42,279 nt of DNA, taken from an uncultured Bacteroidales bacterium (lineage in GTDB: Bacteria; Bacteroidota; Bacteroidia; Bacteroidales; WCHB1-69). The notes below the pieces were generated by a model. It ran no database searches and was not told the DNA's origin. It saw only the letters and a list, made by a program, of their open reading frames with translations. Location: NCBI GenBank assembly GCA_905235135.1, contig CAJOKR010000014.1, positions 1-42,279 on the forward strand, written 5' to 3'. Of the stretch, positions 34,193-41,797 are shown piece after piece (position 1 is the stretch's first letter; the number at the start of each line of letters is the position of its first letter). A program made the translations under genes and the position numbers.

Positions 34193-35299
34193 CTAAAAAG
34201 AATCTTTTCGCTCGCCATACTCCTTCGCAATCATTATGGATCGGTTCAGCTTGTCGAGGAACCACTGTTTGTCTGGCAAAAAGGTCAGATATTGCGCGAC
34301 CTTGATGCGATCCTCGTCAAGCATGAGCAACTCAATGTGTTCTGTATTTCCCTCCCCGCAAAGCAGCAAACCTATCGGTGGGTTGTCACCTGGTTGCATA
34401 TCATGCTTCTGCAAGTATTTCAGATACAACTCCATTTGTCCCTTATCCTGAGGTTTGAACTTTCCCAGCTTACAGTCTATGGCAACAAGACATCTTATTT
34501 TGAAATGATAAAATAGAAGATCAAGCTTGTAGTCTGTTCCGTCGATGGTAAAACGTTTCTGCCTTTCGAGGAAAGCAAACCCTTGTCCGAGCTCCAGTAT
34601 GAATTGCTCTAACTGCAATGCAATAGCATCTTCAAGGCTTTTCTCGGAGTAAAAACTCTCAAGTCCTAAAAAGTCAAGCACGTAGGAGTTTTTCAGCACC
34701 ACATCGGGTTCAGCATGCAGGGGAGAGATGTTCTCAAGTGCTTTCACTATCTCTTCATCGGGCTTTGCGGCTATCAAAGAGCGTTCGTAGGTCATTTCGT
34801 TCTGTTTGTCTCTCAATTGCTGGACGCTCCAATGCTCGGCTATGCCCATTTGTTGGTAGAATAGTCGCTTGGTGGGGTCCTTTATGGTGATGAGTTCCAG
34901 GAAGTGGCTCCACGACAATGTTTGCGACAGCATCGCAAACATTTCACGTTCGCTGTAAACACGCGCCACTTTCATCATTCTTGTAAGGGCGGAATAAGTG
35001 TAACCTTTACCATAACGGGAGGTCAATCTTTGCGACAGTGTCGCAAGAATCTTCTTGCCGTATGCTGAATAGGTTCGGTAATCCATATCGTTGATGATGT
35101 ACTTGCCCACACTCCAGAACATCATACTGGCATGAGCATTGACATAAATAGCGACCTGTGACTTGGCTTTGTCGATAATAGCGGTCACACCGTTGTATAG
35201 ATGCTCGCTGACCGTTCCAAGAATGTGCGTGTCAACAATTCCTTTGGTTTCAGTTTTCAGGGTGGCCATCTTTTTTTCAACTTGAATGATGTCTGTCAT
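34193..35299 (-). CDS. YhcG-type PDDEXK nuclease domain protein (DUF1016)
   Basis: A 368-residue protein. The N-terminal DUF1016 part (SVGKYIINDMDYRTYSAYGKKILATLSQRL ... YTYSALTRMMKVARVY; SWSHFLELITIKD) is followed by a C-terminal PDDEXK-like nuclease core: D260 in YKLDLLFYH and D275-x-K277 in AIDCKLGKFKPQDKGQM. Family members occur beside type I restriction loci and mobile elements and are thought to act on DNA, but a role is not settled. The start MTDIIQVEK is chosen since the promoter (35342-35376) lies between it and the longer in-frame start. Base composition is AT-richer than the housekeeping genes, which fits acquisition by transfer. Confidence 0.85.
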   Translation of the reverse strand: MTDIIQVEKKMATLKTETKGIVDTHILGTVSEHLYNGVTAIIDKAKSQVAIYVNAHASMMFWSVGKYIINDMDYRTYSAYGKKILATLSQRLTSRYGKGYTYSALTRMMKVARVYSEREMFAMLSQTLSWSHFLELITIKDPTKRLFYQQMGIAEHWSVQQLRDKQNEMTYERSLIAAKPDEEIVKALENISPLHAEPDVVLKNSYVLDFLGLESFYSEKSLEDAIALQLEQFILELGQGFAFLERQKRFTIDGTDYKLDLLFYHFKIRCLVAIDCKLGKFKPQDKGQMELYLKYLQKHDMQPGDNPPIGLLLCGEGNTEHIELLMLDEDRIKVAQYLTFLPDKQWFLDKLNRSIMIAKEYGERKDSF

Positions 35300-35341
35300 T
35301 TGTACTTGTTTTTGATGATTATAACATAATATTTTTCGCTG

Positions 35342-35376
35342 GCAAATATACAACAAAATCGCCCGTTTGTCAAGGG
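35342..35376 (-). promoter_or_regulatory. Promoter of the YhcG-type gene
   Basis: Minus-strand TTGACAAA, then TATATTTG (35343-35350) followed by CC. The leader to 35299 is about 35 nt. A near-identical copy lies at 33912-33947. Confidence 0.65.
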
Positions 35377-35501
35377 TTTTGTGCGATTTTCGCAAGCCCT
35401 GGCAAACAGGCGGTTGTAAAATATTTTTCAAATTGCCAATTGTTAAATTCAAAAGAGGAGTTTTCGGAGAAAAAGGGGTATGCCGTCCGCAATTTCATAC
35501 C

Positions 35502-35849
35502 CTGGCTGTAATATTGGAACTAATATTTGGAACTAATGATGCAACTAATGGTGCAACCAATGATACAACTTCTAAAGATTATTTAATTGTCAATAAGCGT
35601 ATTATAGATAGAAGAGTGAAAAAGAAAGTGAGAGAAAGAATGACAGAGCAACAATTACGGGAGTGCATTGTTGAAGCTTGTTATGTGGAACATTCTGTTG
35701 AGGAACTGGCCAAACTGTTGAAAAAATCAGAGTCGCATACACGGAACAGATTCATCACCAATATGGTTGCTGACGGAATTCTTTTGCGAACTAAGCCAGA
35801 ACACTCTTCAGGTCAAACGTATATGACAAATCCAAAATTTGGTAAATAG
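35502..35849 (+). pseudogene. C-terminal remnant of an AlbA_2-family (schlafen/RecG-like) protein
   Basis: Only the end of the protein is present: a Thr-Asn repeat linker (GTNDATNGATNDTTS) and a winged-helix-like domain (ECIVEACYVEHSVEELAKLLKKSESHTRNRFITNMVADGILL). Proteins with an AlbA_2 N-domain, an ATPase-like middle and such degenerate TND or TTK repeats before a winged helix are common in Bacteroidota mobile regions. The N-terminal and middle domains are absent; the open frame upstream crosses the YhcG promoter and looks non-coding. Confidence 0.6.
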
Positions 35850-35866
35850 AATTGAAGTGTTGTTGA

Positions 35867-36238
35867 TACGGCATCCAGCACAACCGCTGCGCGGACGATG
35901 ACCTGATGATTCGTTTCGCGCACCACGACAGGGCGCTGATGGACTTCCTCGGTGTGGAAATCAAGACCGTTGAAAACTCATTGTTTGGCACGGTGCCAAT
36001 CCCCGCCAACGCCCTTATGTTGGGCGAAACGCAATACGCCATCAAGAAGAAGGACAACCGCGACAAAGGCCAGCGCCAGTTCTGCGGCTGCATCCTAAGC
36101 AAAGACATTGGAGAGCACAGCACCTGCCCACATTTGTGCGAGTATTGCTATGCGAATGCGAGCAAGGAGGTGGCAGTTGAGAATTATAGGAGACACGGAA
36201 TGAATCCGAAAGGAGAAACGATAACAGGGAAATGTTAA
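35867..36238 (+). pseudogene. C-terminal remnant of a DUF1848 protein
   Basis: Reading from 35867 gives YGIQHNRCADDDLMIRF, then QRQFCGCILSKDIGEHSTCPHLCEYCYANAS near the end, the cysteine-rich signature that closes DUF1848 proteins. These are probably iron-sulfur proteins of unknown function about 300 residues long; here only about the last 123 residues remain. There is no start codon at the break. It ends convergent with, and overlapping by 3 nt, the minus-strand gene at 36235. Confidence 0.72.
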
Positions 36239-36566
36239 GAATATAATTCTTCTATCTTCCTGCACTCGTTTTGGTAGTCATTTTCAGACATCATTCCTTG
36301 TTCAAATATATTTTGACCTACTTTTGTTGTTTATCCATGTTTTCCCACTCGTTATCAGAAATCCCTAAAATAATATCTATATCCGCTTGTTCGTATGGAA
36401 TAAATTTAATACCATCCATCCAATGTGTTTTTATATTCTGTTCTTTGAGAAATTGGGTATATGCTTTGTAATGATACCTGTAAATCTTAAAAACTTGGTC
36501 CAATTGTTCTTCTTCTTCACTCAAAGTATCTTTTTTTGCATCAAGCATAAAAAAAAACATAGACAT
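36235..36566 (-). pseudogene. Small SHOCT-like gene with a frameshift
   Basis: The first frame from an ATG at 36566 reads MSMFFFMLDAKKDTLSEEE ... SDNEWENMDKQQK and stops at 36318-36320. Restoring one A in the CAACAAAAG run joins it to VGQNIFEQGMMSENDYQNECRKIEELYS, which ends at 36235 and resembles the short SHOCT-type C-terminal motif (a G-x-[IM]-[ST]-E-x-[ED]-[FY] pattern). The join is inference, but both halves look coding. It follows the gene at 36574-36963 and is AT-rich. A TTG start at 36581 is possible. Confidence 0.5.
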
Positions 36567-36573
36567 CAACGTC

Positions 36574-36963
36574 CTAATCAAATACTTCGATTACTTTCAT
36601 GTGTTCTTTGTAGGCATCAAGCCATCCTGTTTCCCATTCTAATGAAATACCAATCTCAAAAATATGCACACGAACATAAATCCGTCTCTTGACAAGTTCG
36701 AGATTGTTGGCCGGGCGAGGCTGTCCAAACTCAAAGAATTCGCTTCCACGCAGTACATATACTTCCCATGTGGTATGAAGATATGCAGTATAGGAACAGC
36801 CAGGGCCATCCGAAAAAGAAAGGTCATCAATAGTAATATCTTCCACACCCTCCAGCTCTTGAATTGTCATGGGAAGTTTATTGTTTTCTTCATCAAGTAT
36901 GCGTTTCTTGACTTCTTCCAAATGTTTTTTCTCTTCTTGTTCTTGCAAAAACCAATTAAACAT
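36574..36963 (-). CDS. Unknown small protein of the degenerate island
   Basis: A 129-residue hydrophilic acidic protein (EEKKHLEEVKKRILDEENNKLPMTIQELEGVEDITIDDLSF), with no signal peptide or membrane segment. I do not recognise a family. The beta-rich end (TAYLHTTWEVYVLRGSEFFEFGQ; RIYVRVHIFEIGISLEWETGW) suggests a small mixed fold. The start MFNWFLQEQ is backed by a -7 box about 30 nt upstream. Its low GC content and its neighbours suggest an accessory gene, perhaps an immunity-type protein, but that is only a guess. Confidence 0.55.
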   Translation of the reverse strand: MFNWFLQEQEEKKHLEEVKKRILDEENNKLPMTIQELEGVEDITIDDLSFSDGPGCSYTAYLHTTWEVYVLRGSEFFEFGQPRPANNLELVKRRIYVRVHIFEIGISLEWETGWLDAYKEHMKVIEVFD

Positions 36964-36993
36964 TGCTGACTGTTTTATCACTAATACTATCGG

Positions 36994-37001
36994 CAAAACT
37001 A
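36994..37001 (-). promoter_or_regulatory. Promoter of the unknown small gene pair
   Basis: Minus-strand TAGTTTTG followed by CCG, about 31 nt before the start at 36963. Confidence 0.55.
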
Positions 37002-37121
37002 CAAAAAAAGCTGTCACATAATGCAACTGCTTTAATAAACTGATCAAACAACCGAAAATGCGATTTTGGTTTAGAGTGTCACGGTCTCGTCATCGAGGTT
37101 TGTGGACAGTCCGATGAGTGA

Positions 37122-37247
37122 GTCCATCTCATTCCCTCTGAAAACATGACTGAAATCATGGTGGAAAAGAACAGATTTGGTGGCACCGGCGATGTGCGCA
37201 TGCACTTTTACAATCATGCAACTTTAGAGATATATCAAACCATTCCA
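37122..37247 (+). pseudogene. Remnant of a second DnaB-type helicase (C-terminal piece)
   Basis: The frame reads VHLIPSENMTEIMVEKNRFGGTGDVRMHF. The resident DnaB has PSDGMAEIMFEKNRHGSTGNVKVRF at the matching place, so this is the last part of a DnaB core. It differs too much to be a recent copy of the window's dnaB and more likely comes from a phage or plasmid helicase. It is bounded by stop codons and has no other DnaB motif. Confidence 0.7.
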
Positions 37248-37265
37248 TGTTTCGGAAAAATGTCG

Positions 37266-37273
37266 TACTTTTG
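37266..37273 (+). promoter_or_regulatory. Promoter of the internally deleted AlbA_2 gene
   Basis: TACTTTTG followed by CCG, 65 nt before the ATG at 37338. Confidence 0.55.
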
Positions 37274-37337
37274 CCGATTCAAAATCTATAGTAGCAAGAA
37301 ATCGAACAGAATGAAAGACATCAAACATTGAATGCTC

Positions 37338-37645
37338 ATGAAACTACCAATCAACATAGAAGAACTGCTCGGCGGGAAGGCGGTGGAGAACGACCGCGTT
37401 GAGACTTCATAAAAGATTTCATAAAAGACTTCATAAAAGAAAATCGGACGCAAGTATCTGAACGTCAAGAGAAAATACTATTCATGATTGCAGATGACGA
37501 GACTCTGACTTCACAAAAGATTGCACAAAAGACAGGCGTGTCGCAACGCACAATATTAAGTGATCTAAACAAGTTACAAGCCATGGAAATTCTCGCCCGC
37601 GATGGTGGTCGAAAGGACGGCACTTGGGTGATTCTGACAACATAA
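37338..37645 (+). pseudogene. AlbA_2-family protein gene with a large internal deletion
   Basis: The first 22 residues (MKLPINIEELLGGKAVENDR) match the usual start of AlbA_2/schlafen-like ATP-binding proteins (LPINIEDLL...). After VETS the frame stops and, one frame over, the usual end follows: FIKDFIKDFIKEN, then a winged helix (ETLTSQKIAQKTGVSQRTILSDLNKLQAMEILARDGGRKDGTWVIL) to the stop at 37643-37645. About 350-400 residues are missing. The join lies in 12-nt repeats (TTCATAAAAGAY, about 37408-37443), which suggests deletion by slippage or recombination. The promoter and start are intact. Confidence 0.7.
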
Positions 37646-37702
37646 AACAAGCGTAAAATGCACTTAAGACGCGTATTGCGACCTGTTAAGACCTGTCTTC
37701 CT

Positions 37703-37756
37703 CCGGTCTAACACCGGTGTAAGTCCGGTGTAACTCCCATGAACTCCGATACAACT
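37703..37756 (+). repeat. Array of 11-nt repeats upstream of the M1 peptidase
   Basis: CCGGTCTAACA, CCGGTGTAAGT, CCGGTGTAACT, CCCATGAACT (10 nt) and CCGATACAACT follow each other. The period of 11 is the same as at 511-625, with different sequence. Confidence 0.7.
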
Positions 37757-37794
37757 CTATTCCAGAAAGCAAAACTTCGTATTGAAAAAAAGCA

Positions 37795-37802
37795 TATTTT
37801 TG
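37795..37802 (+). promoter_or_regulatory. Distal promoter P1 of the M1 peptidase
   Basis: TATTTTTG followed by CCACC. A perfect hairpin (AATATGCC/GGCATATT, 37808-37825) lies at the start of its transcript. Confidence 0.5.
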
Positions 37803-37840
37803 CCACCAATATGCCGAGGCATATTCACCTTCAATCCCGG

Positions 37841-37868
37841 CACCGCCAACCATTTGACGGTGTTTTTT
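37841..37868 (+). terminator. Possible weak terminator between two promoters
   Basis: CACCG (37841-37845) pairs with CGGTG (37858-37862), followed by six T. The stem is short. Confidence 0.35.
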
Positions 37869-37897
37869 GAGCCCGACTTGTGCCCCGCATATCTTTG
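37866..37897 (+). promoter_or_regulatory. Proximal promoter P2 of the M1 peptidase
   Basis: TTTG (37866-37869), 20 nt, then TATCTTTG (37890-37897): exact elements with ideal spacing. The start codon is 30 nt downstream. Confidence 0.75.
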
Positions 37898-37926
37898 ACA
37901 TGTATTAAAATGATTATCAATCTGAT

Positions 37927-40233
37927 ATGAAACAAATCACCCTCCTTCTCGCCGCCCTCATCACCCTGGCGGCAGCCAACGCCCAGCAACGCACGGACTC
38001 CGTGCATGTGGCGCACTACGACCTCAACCTCTCGGTCGTGGACTTCACCGGGCAAACCATCGACGGCTACACCGACCTCACCGTGGTGGCGAAAGTCAAC
38101 AACCTCACGCAGGTCCGACTCGACCTGAAGGCGCTGACCACTGACTCCGTGTTCGTCAACAATGCGGCAACCACCTTCTCGCACGTCGGGGAGTCTCTGC
38201 TCGTGAACATCCCGGCCATGCAGAACGGCGACACAGCCATCGTTCGTGTCCACTACCACGGAACGCCCGCCCACGACAGCTACTTCGGCGGGTTTTACTT
38301 CAACGGCCAGTATGCGTACAACTACGGGGTCGCGCTGAACGATGTCCCCCACGCCTACGGTCGCTGCTGGTTCCCTTGCTTGGACGAGTTCACCGACAAA
38401 TCGAGCTACAGCTTCCATATCCGCACGGAGGGCGACAAGCGCGGCATCTGCAACGGTCTGCTGACCGACTCGCTGCTGCTTTCGGATGGCACCAAGCTGT
38501 GGCACTGGCAGTTAGAGGAGCAAATTCCGACCTACTTGGCCTCTGTCGCGGTGAGTAATTTCAGTTGCTACGCCGATACATTCCACGGCATCGAGAAGGT
38601 AATCCCCATCGAAATCTACACCTCGCCATCGCTCCATCCCAACGTCGCCGCCTCCTTCATCCACCTCAAAGATGTGTTGCGCAAGTACGAGGAGAATTTC
38701 GGTCCATATCGCTGGCCGAGAGTCGGTTACGTATGCTTGCCCGCGAGTGGCGGTGCTATGGAGCACGCCTCCAACATCGCCCTGCCCAACGCGGCGGCCA
38801 GCGGTAGCCTCACGTACGAGGGCACCATCATGCACGAGCTCTTCCACCACTGGTTCGGCGACCTCATTACCTGCGAGCGTCCCGAAGAGATGTGGATCAA
38901 TGAGGGCTTCGCCGACTACTCCGAATCGATGATACAGGAATGGCTCTATAACACAGACACTTACAATGCATACGCCAGTCACATCAAAAGCGAGCACAAC
39001 AGCACGCTGATGAACCTCGCCAAGCAGGACGGTGGCCTCTACGCCCTCGACGACGTGCCGCAAGAGCACACCTACGGGATGCATTCCTACCAAAAAGGCG
39101 GCCAAGTCATCCACACCCTGCGCAGCTATATGGGCGATTCGCTGTTTTTCAGCAGTCTGACACAACTTTTGGCGCACTATGCCTACCAAAACATCAACTC
39201 ATACGAGTTTTTCACCTATCTGACACAGGTTTCGGGCATGAATCTGATGGATTTCTACGAAGATTGGGTACACCAGCCCGGCTTCCTGGACTTTGATGTG
39301 GAGGAAATCCACCCGCACGGCTGCGGGATTTTTTCCGTGAAAGTTCGCCAAAAAGGTTACGGCACCAACCATCTGGGCACCAACGTCCCTGTTGACGTGA
39401 CGTTAGTGTCCGAAAATATGGAGATGTACACCACTGAAAATCTGCTGGTTAGCGGCGACACGACCGACTTGATGGTACTTTCCCCGTTTACGCCGGCATT
39501 TGCCATCCTCGACTACCAAGGAAAGCTGAACGATGCCACCGTCGATGCTACCAAAAAGGTCACTGCAACGGGCAATGTAACGTTCTCCGACACCTACTGC
39601 AGCGCGAGTATCAACCAAATTGAGGACACGACACTGATACGCGTGGAGCACCACTATGTTGCCCCGACTGCCCCTGACCCGCTGCCCGAAGGCTACTACA
39701 AATTCTCTACAACTCACTACTGGTCAATAAACTACACCGGCGCACCGATTGACGGCGTATGGAAATTCAAACTGCTGAGAGGTGGCAACCAACCCGACGA
39801 ACATCTCCTTGACGGGGGCTACAGCTTCGACAACGTAAAGCTGATGTATCGTCCCGACGGCCACTCGGCATGGACCCCCGTGCCTTACTCCCACAGCGGC
39901 AGTCCCTACAGCGCGACCCTGACCACCCTGGACCTTCAGCCCGGGCAATACTGCTTCGCCGTCGCCGACGCGGGGGTCTCCGTAAACACTTTCGACGGCG
40001 TGCGGCTGAAAGTCTATCCCAACCCCGCAGGCAACACCCTCCATCTGTGGACCGATGCCACCAGGGCCGACAAAGCAATCCTTTTCGACTCGCTCGGACA
40101 GAAAGTCAAAACGTTGAAAATCAACAACGACCAACAAGACATCAACCTCAACGGGTTATCCGCGGGAAATTACGTCGTGGTGCTGTATCACAAAGGGGAA
40201 ACCATTGGCCGCACGATGTTCGTGAAGATGTAA
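37927..40233 (+). CDS. M1-family aminopeptidase with T9SS sorting domain
   Basis: A 768-residue exported zinc peptidase. After a signal peptide (about 1-19, ending ANAQ) comes the M1 N-terminal beta domain, the exopeptidase motif as GGAMEHASN (GAMEH instead of GAMEN), and the zinc site HELFHH (H303, E304, H307) with E326 of NEGFADY at the canonical spacing. The last 75 residues form a type A T9SS C-terminal domain (LKVYPNPAGNTLHL ... LSAGNYVVVLYHKGE ... FVKM). The protein should therefore cross the outer membrane by T9SS and be released or surface-bound, providing amino acids from peptides. The T9SS machinery itself is not in the window. It converges on cstA. Confidence 0.94.
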   Translation: MKQITLLLAALITLAAANAQQRTDSVHVAHYDLNLSVVDFTGQTIDGYTDLTVVAKVNNLTQVRLDLKALTTDSVFVNNAATTFSHVGESLLVNIPAMQNGDTAIVRVHYHGTPAHDSYFGGFYFNGQYAYNYGVALNDVPHAYGRCWFPCLDEFTDKSSYSFHIRTEGDKRGICNGLLTDSLLLSDGTKLWHWQLEEQIPTYLASVAVSNFSCYADTFHGIEKVIPIEIYTSPSLHPNVAASFIHLKDVLRKYEENFGPYRWPRVGYVCLPASGGAMEHASNIALPNAAASGSLTYEGTIMHELFHHWFGDLITCERPEEMWINEGFADYSESMIQEWLYNTDTYNAYASHIKSEHNSTLMNLAKQDGGLYALDDVPQEHTYGMHSYQKGGQVIHTLRSYMGDSLFFSSLTQLLAHYAYQNINSYEFFTYLTQVSGMNLMDFYEDWVHQPGFLDFDVEEIHPHGCGIFSVKVRQKGYGTNHLGTNVPVDVTLVSENMEMYTTENLLVSGDTTDLMVLSPFTPAFAILDYQGKLNDATVDATKKVTATGNVTFSDTYCSASINQIEDTTLIRVEHHYVAPTAPDPLPEGYYKFSTTHYWSINYTGAPIDGVWKFKLLRGGNQPDEHLLDGGYSFDNVKLMYRPDGHSAWTPVPYSHSGSPYSATLTTLDLQPGQYCFAVADAGVSVNTFDGVRLKVYPNPAGNTLHLWTDATRADKAILFDSLGQKVKTLKINNDQQDINLNGLSAGNYVVVLYHKGETIGRTMFVKM

Positions 40234-40235
40234 GA

Positions 40236-40285
40236 CGTGGGAGTTTGGATGCGGATTATAGAGATGCGGACAGTGCATCCCCACG
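40236..40285. terminator. Stem-loop between convergent M1 and cstA genes, with a degenerate palindrome copy
   Basis: CGTGG (40236-40240) and CCACG (40281-40285) close a stem that contains GGATGC/GCATCC. Within it TATAGAGATGC ... GCATCCCCAC (40257-40284) looks like a decayed copy of the 30-nt palindrome. Its place in the 53-nt gap suits a two-way terminator. Confidence 0.5.
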
Positions 40286-40286
40286 G

Positions 40287-41711
40287 TTATTCGCGCCCCC
40301 TGCGGAAGAACAGCACAGCGGTGCCTGCGGTGCAGACTGCGGCGAGGACATAGCCTAACGCACGCGGGATGAACACGCCGAGGAACGTGGGCGACACGAA
40401 GACGAAGCTCACCGTGACCATTGTCATGAAGAGGGCCGGAACCAGCGTCATCCAGTAGTACGGTTTCGTGTTGGCGCGGCGCAGATAGACCGTGACCGCC
40501 CACAGCGTGAACGCGGCAAGCAGCTGGTTGGCCCAGGAAAAATACTGCCAGATCACTTGGAATCCGGACGGCGAGGCGAGGCTGAAAATGAGCAGTCCGC
40601 CGGTGACCGCAAACAGCGGGACGGCAATCCACAGTCGTTTGCTGATGCTTCTCTGTTCGAGATGCATGAAGTCGGCCACGATGAGGCGGGCGGAACGCAG
40701 GGCGGTGTCGCCCGAGGTGACTGCCGCGCTGATGACGCCCAGAACCGTGATGACGGCGATGACCGCCGGGAACCACGTGTTGGCGATGTGGCCCACCATC
40801 GCAGGGCCGCTCTTGGCCTGTAGCTCAGGATCGGAATGGTAGAAGTAGGCCGCAGCCGCAGCCCAGATGAGGGCGACGATGCCTTCCACAATCATCGCGC
40901 CGTAGAAGATATGGCGGCCCTGACGCTCGTTGGTCATGCAACGGGCCACGAGGGTCGATTGCGTGGCGTGGAACCCCGACACCGCGCCGCAAGCGATGCT
41001 GATGAACATCATCGGGAAGATGGGGTTGGCGGCCGCCTGCGGGTGACGGTTCTGCAGACCGCTCCAGATTTCGGGGATTTCAGGATGGTAGATGGCGAAG
41101 GCGACCACGATGGCCACCGCCATGCCCATCAGCAGGAAACCGAAAACCGGATAGATGCGGCCGATGACCTTATCGATAGGCAACAATGTGGCTATCAGGT
41201 AGTAAGCAAGTATGATGACCACCCAGACATAGACGCTCATGTTGGGGGTGAACTGCGACTGCAGCAGCTGCGCGGGCGTGTTCACGAAGACCACCCCGAC
41301 CAGCACCATCAGCAGCACCATGAAGCCGCGCATGAACTGCTTGACCCCGTTGCCGAGGTACTTGCCGTGGGTCTCGGGCAGCGAGCAGCCGTTGTCGCGC
41401 AGCGAGATCATGCCCGACATGTAGTCGTGGACCGCGCCGCCGAAGATGCAGCCGAAGACGATCCAGAGGTAGGAGGCCGTGCCGAACTGCGCCCCCATGA
41501 TGGCGCCGCAGATAGGGCCCACGCCCGCGATGTTCAGGAACTGGATGAGGAAGAGCTTCCACGGCTTCATCGGCACGTAATCCACGCCGTCGGCCATCGT
41601 CTGCGCCGGCGTCGGCCGGTTCTCATCAATCCCGAAAACTCGTTCCACCAACTTCCCGTAGAACAGATACCCTAAAATGAGCAGTACTAATGCGATACAA
41701 AATGTTACCAT
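40287..41711 (-). CDS. cstA: CstA-family peptide/pyruvate transporter (short form)
   Basis: A 474-residue inner-membrane protein of the carbon-starvation CstA family with about thirteen hydrophobic segments. Family blocks are present: the start ILGYLFYGKLVERVFGID, then PMKPWKLFLIQFLNIAGVGPICGAIMGAQFGTASYLWIVFGCIFGGAVHDYMSGMISLR, and the later ACGAVSGFHATQSTLVARCM and VTSGDTALRSARLIVADFM. E. coli CstA and BtsT are about 700 residues; shorter members like this are frequent in anaerobes. Import of peptides or pyruvate is known for E. coli members; the substrate here is unknown. The 5' leader consists largely of 7-nt repeats. Confidence 0.92.
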   Translation of the reverse strand: MVTFCIALVLLILGYLFYGKLVERVFGIDENRPTPAQTMADGVDYVPMKPWKLFLIQFLNIAGVGPICGAIMGAQFGTASYLWIVFGCIFGGAVHDYMSGMISLRDNGCSLPETHGKYLGNGVKQFMRGFMVLLMVLVGVVFVNTPAQLLQSQFTPNMSVYVWVVIILAYYLIATLLPIDKVIGRIYPVFGFLLMGMAVAIVVAFAIYHPEIPEIWSGLQNRHPQAAANPIFPMMFISIACGAVSGFHATQSTLVARCMTNERQGRHIFYGAMIVEGIVALIWAAAAAYFYHSDPELQAKSGPAMVGHIANTWFPAVIAVITVLGVISAAVTSGDTALRSARLIVADFMHLEQRSISKRLWIAVPLFAVTGGLLIFSLASPSGFQVIWQYFSWANQLLAAFTLWAVTVYLRRANTKPYYWMTLVPALFMTMVTVSFVFVSPTFLGVFIPRALGYVLAAVCTAGTAVLFFRRGRE

Positions 41712-41717
41712 ATTTTG

Positions 41718-41780
41718 ACTTTTGACTTTTGCCTATTGCCTGTTGCCTGTTGCCTACTGCCTTTTGCCCACTGCCCAACA
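41718..41780 (-). repeat. Nine 7-nt repeats forming the cstA leader
   Basis: Read on the plus strand: GACTTTT twice, GCCTATT, GCCTGTT twice, GCCTACT, GCCTTTT, GCCCACT, GCCCAAC, 63 nt without gaps. The array starts 6 nt before the cstA start codon and ends about 10 nt from the -7 box, so it fills nearly the whole untranslated leader, including the ribosome-binding region. Confidence 0.85.
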
Positions 41781-41789
41781 AGCTGGCGG

Positions 41790-41797
41790 CAAAAATA
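41790..41797 (-). promoter_or_regulatory. cstA promoter
   Basis: TATTTTTG on the minus strand, followed by CCGCC. The predicted leader is about 70 nt. Confidence 0.7.

Noticed and set aside
33979-34230. Minus-strand 83-residue frame after the YhcG-type gene
   Set aside because: It overlaps the nuclease gene end, has no ribosome-binding site and no recognisable family, although part of it looks protein-like.
36387-36969. Plus-strand frames opposite the two small island genes
   Set aside because: The minus-strand frames have a promoter and protein-like composition; the plus-strand ones do not.
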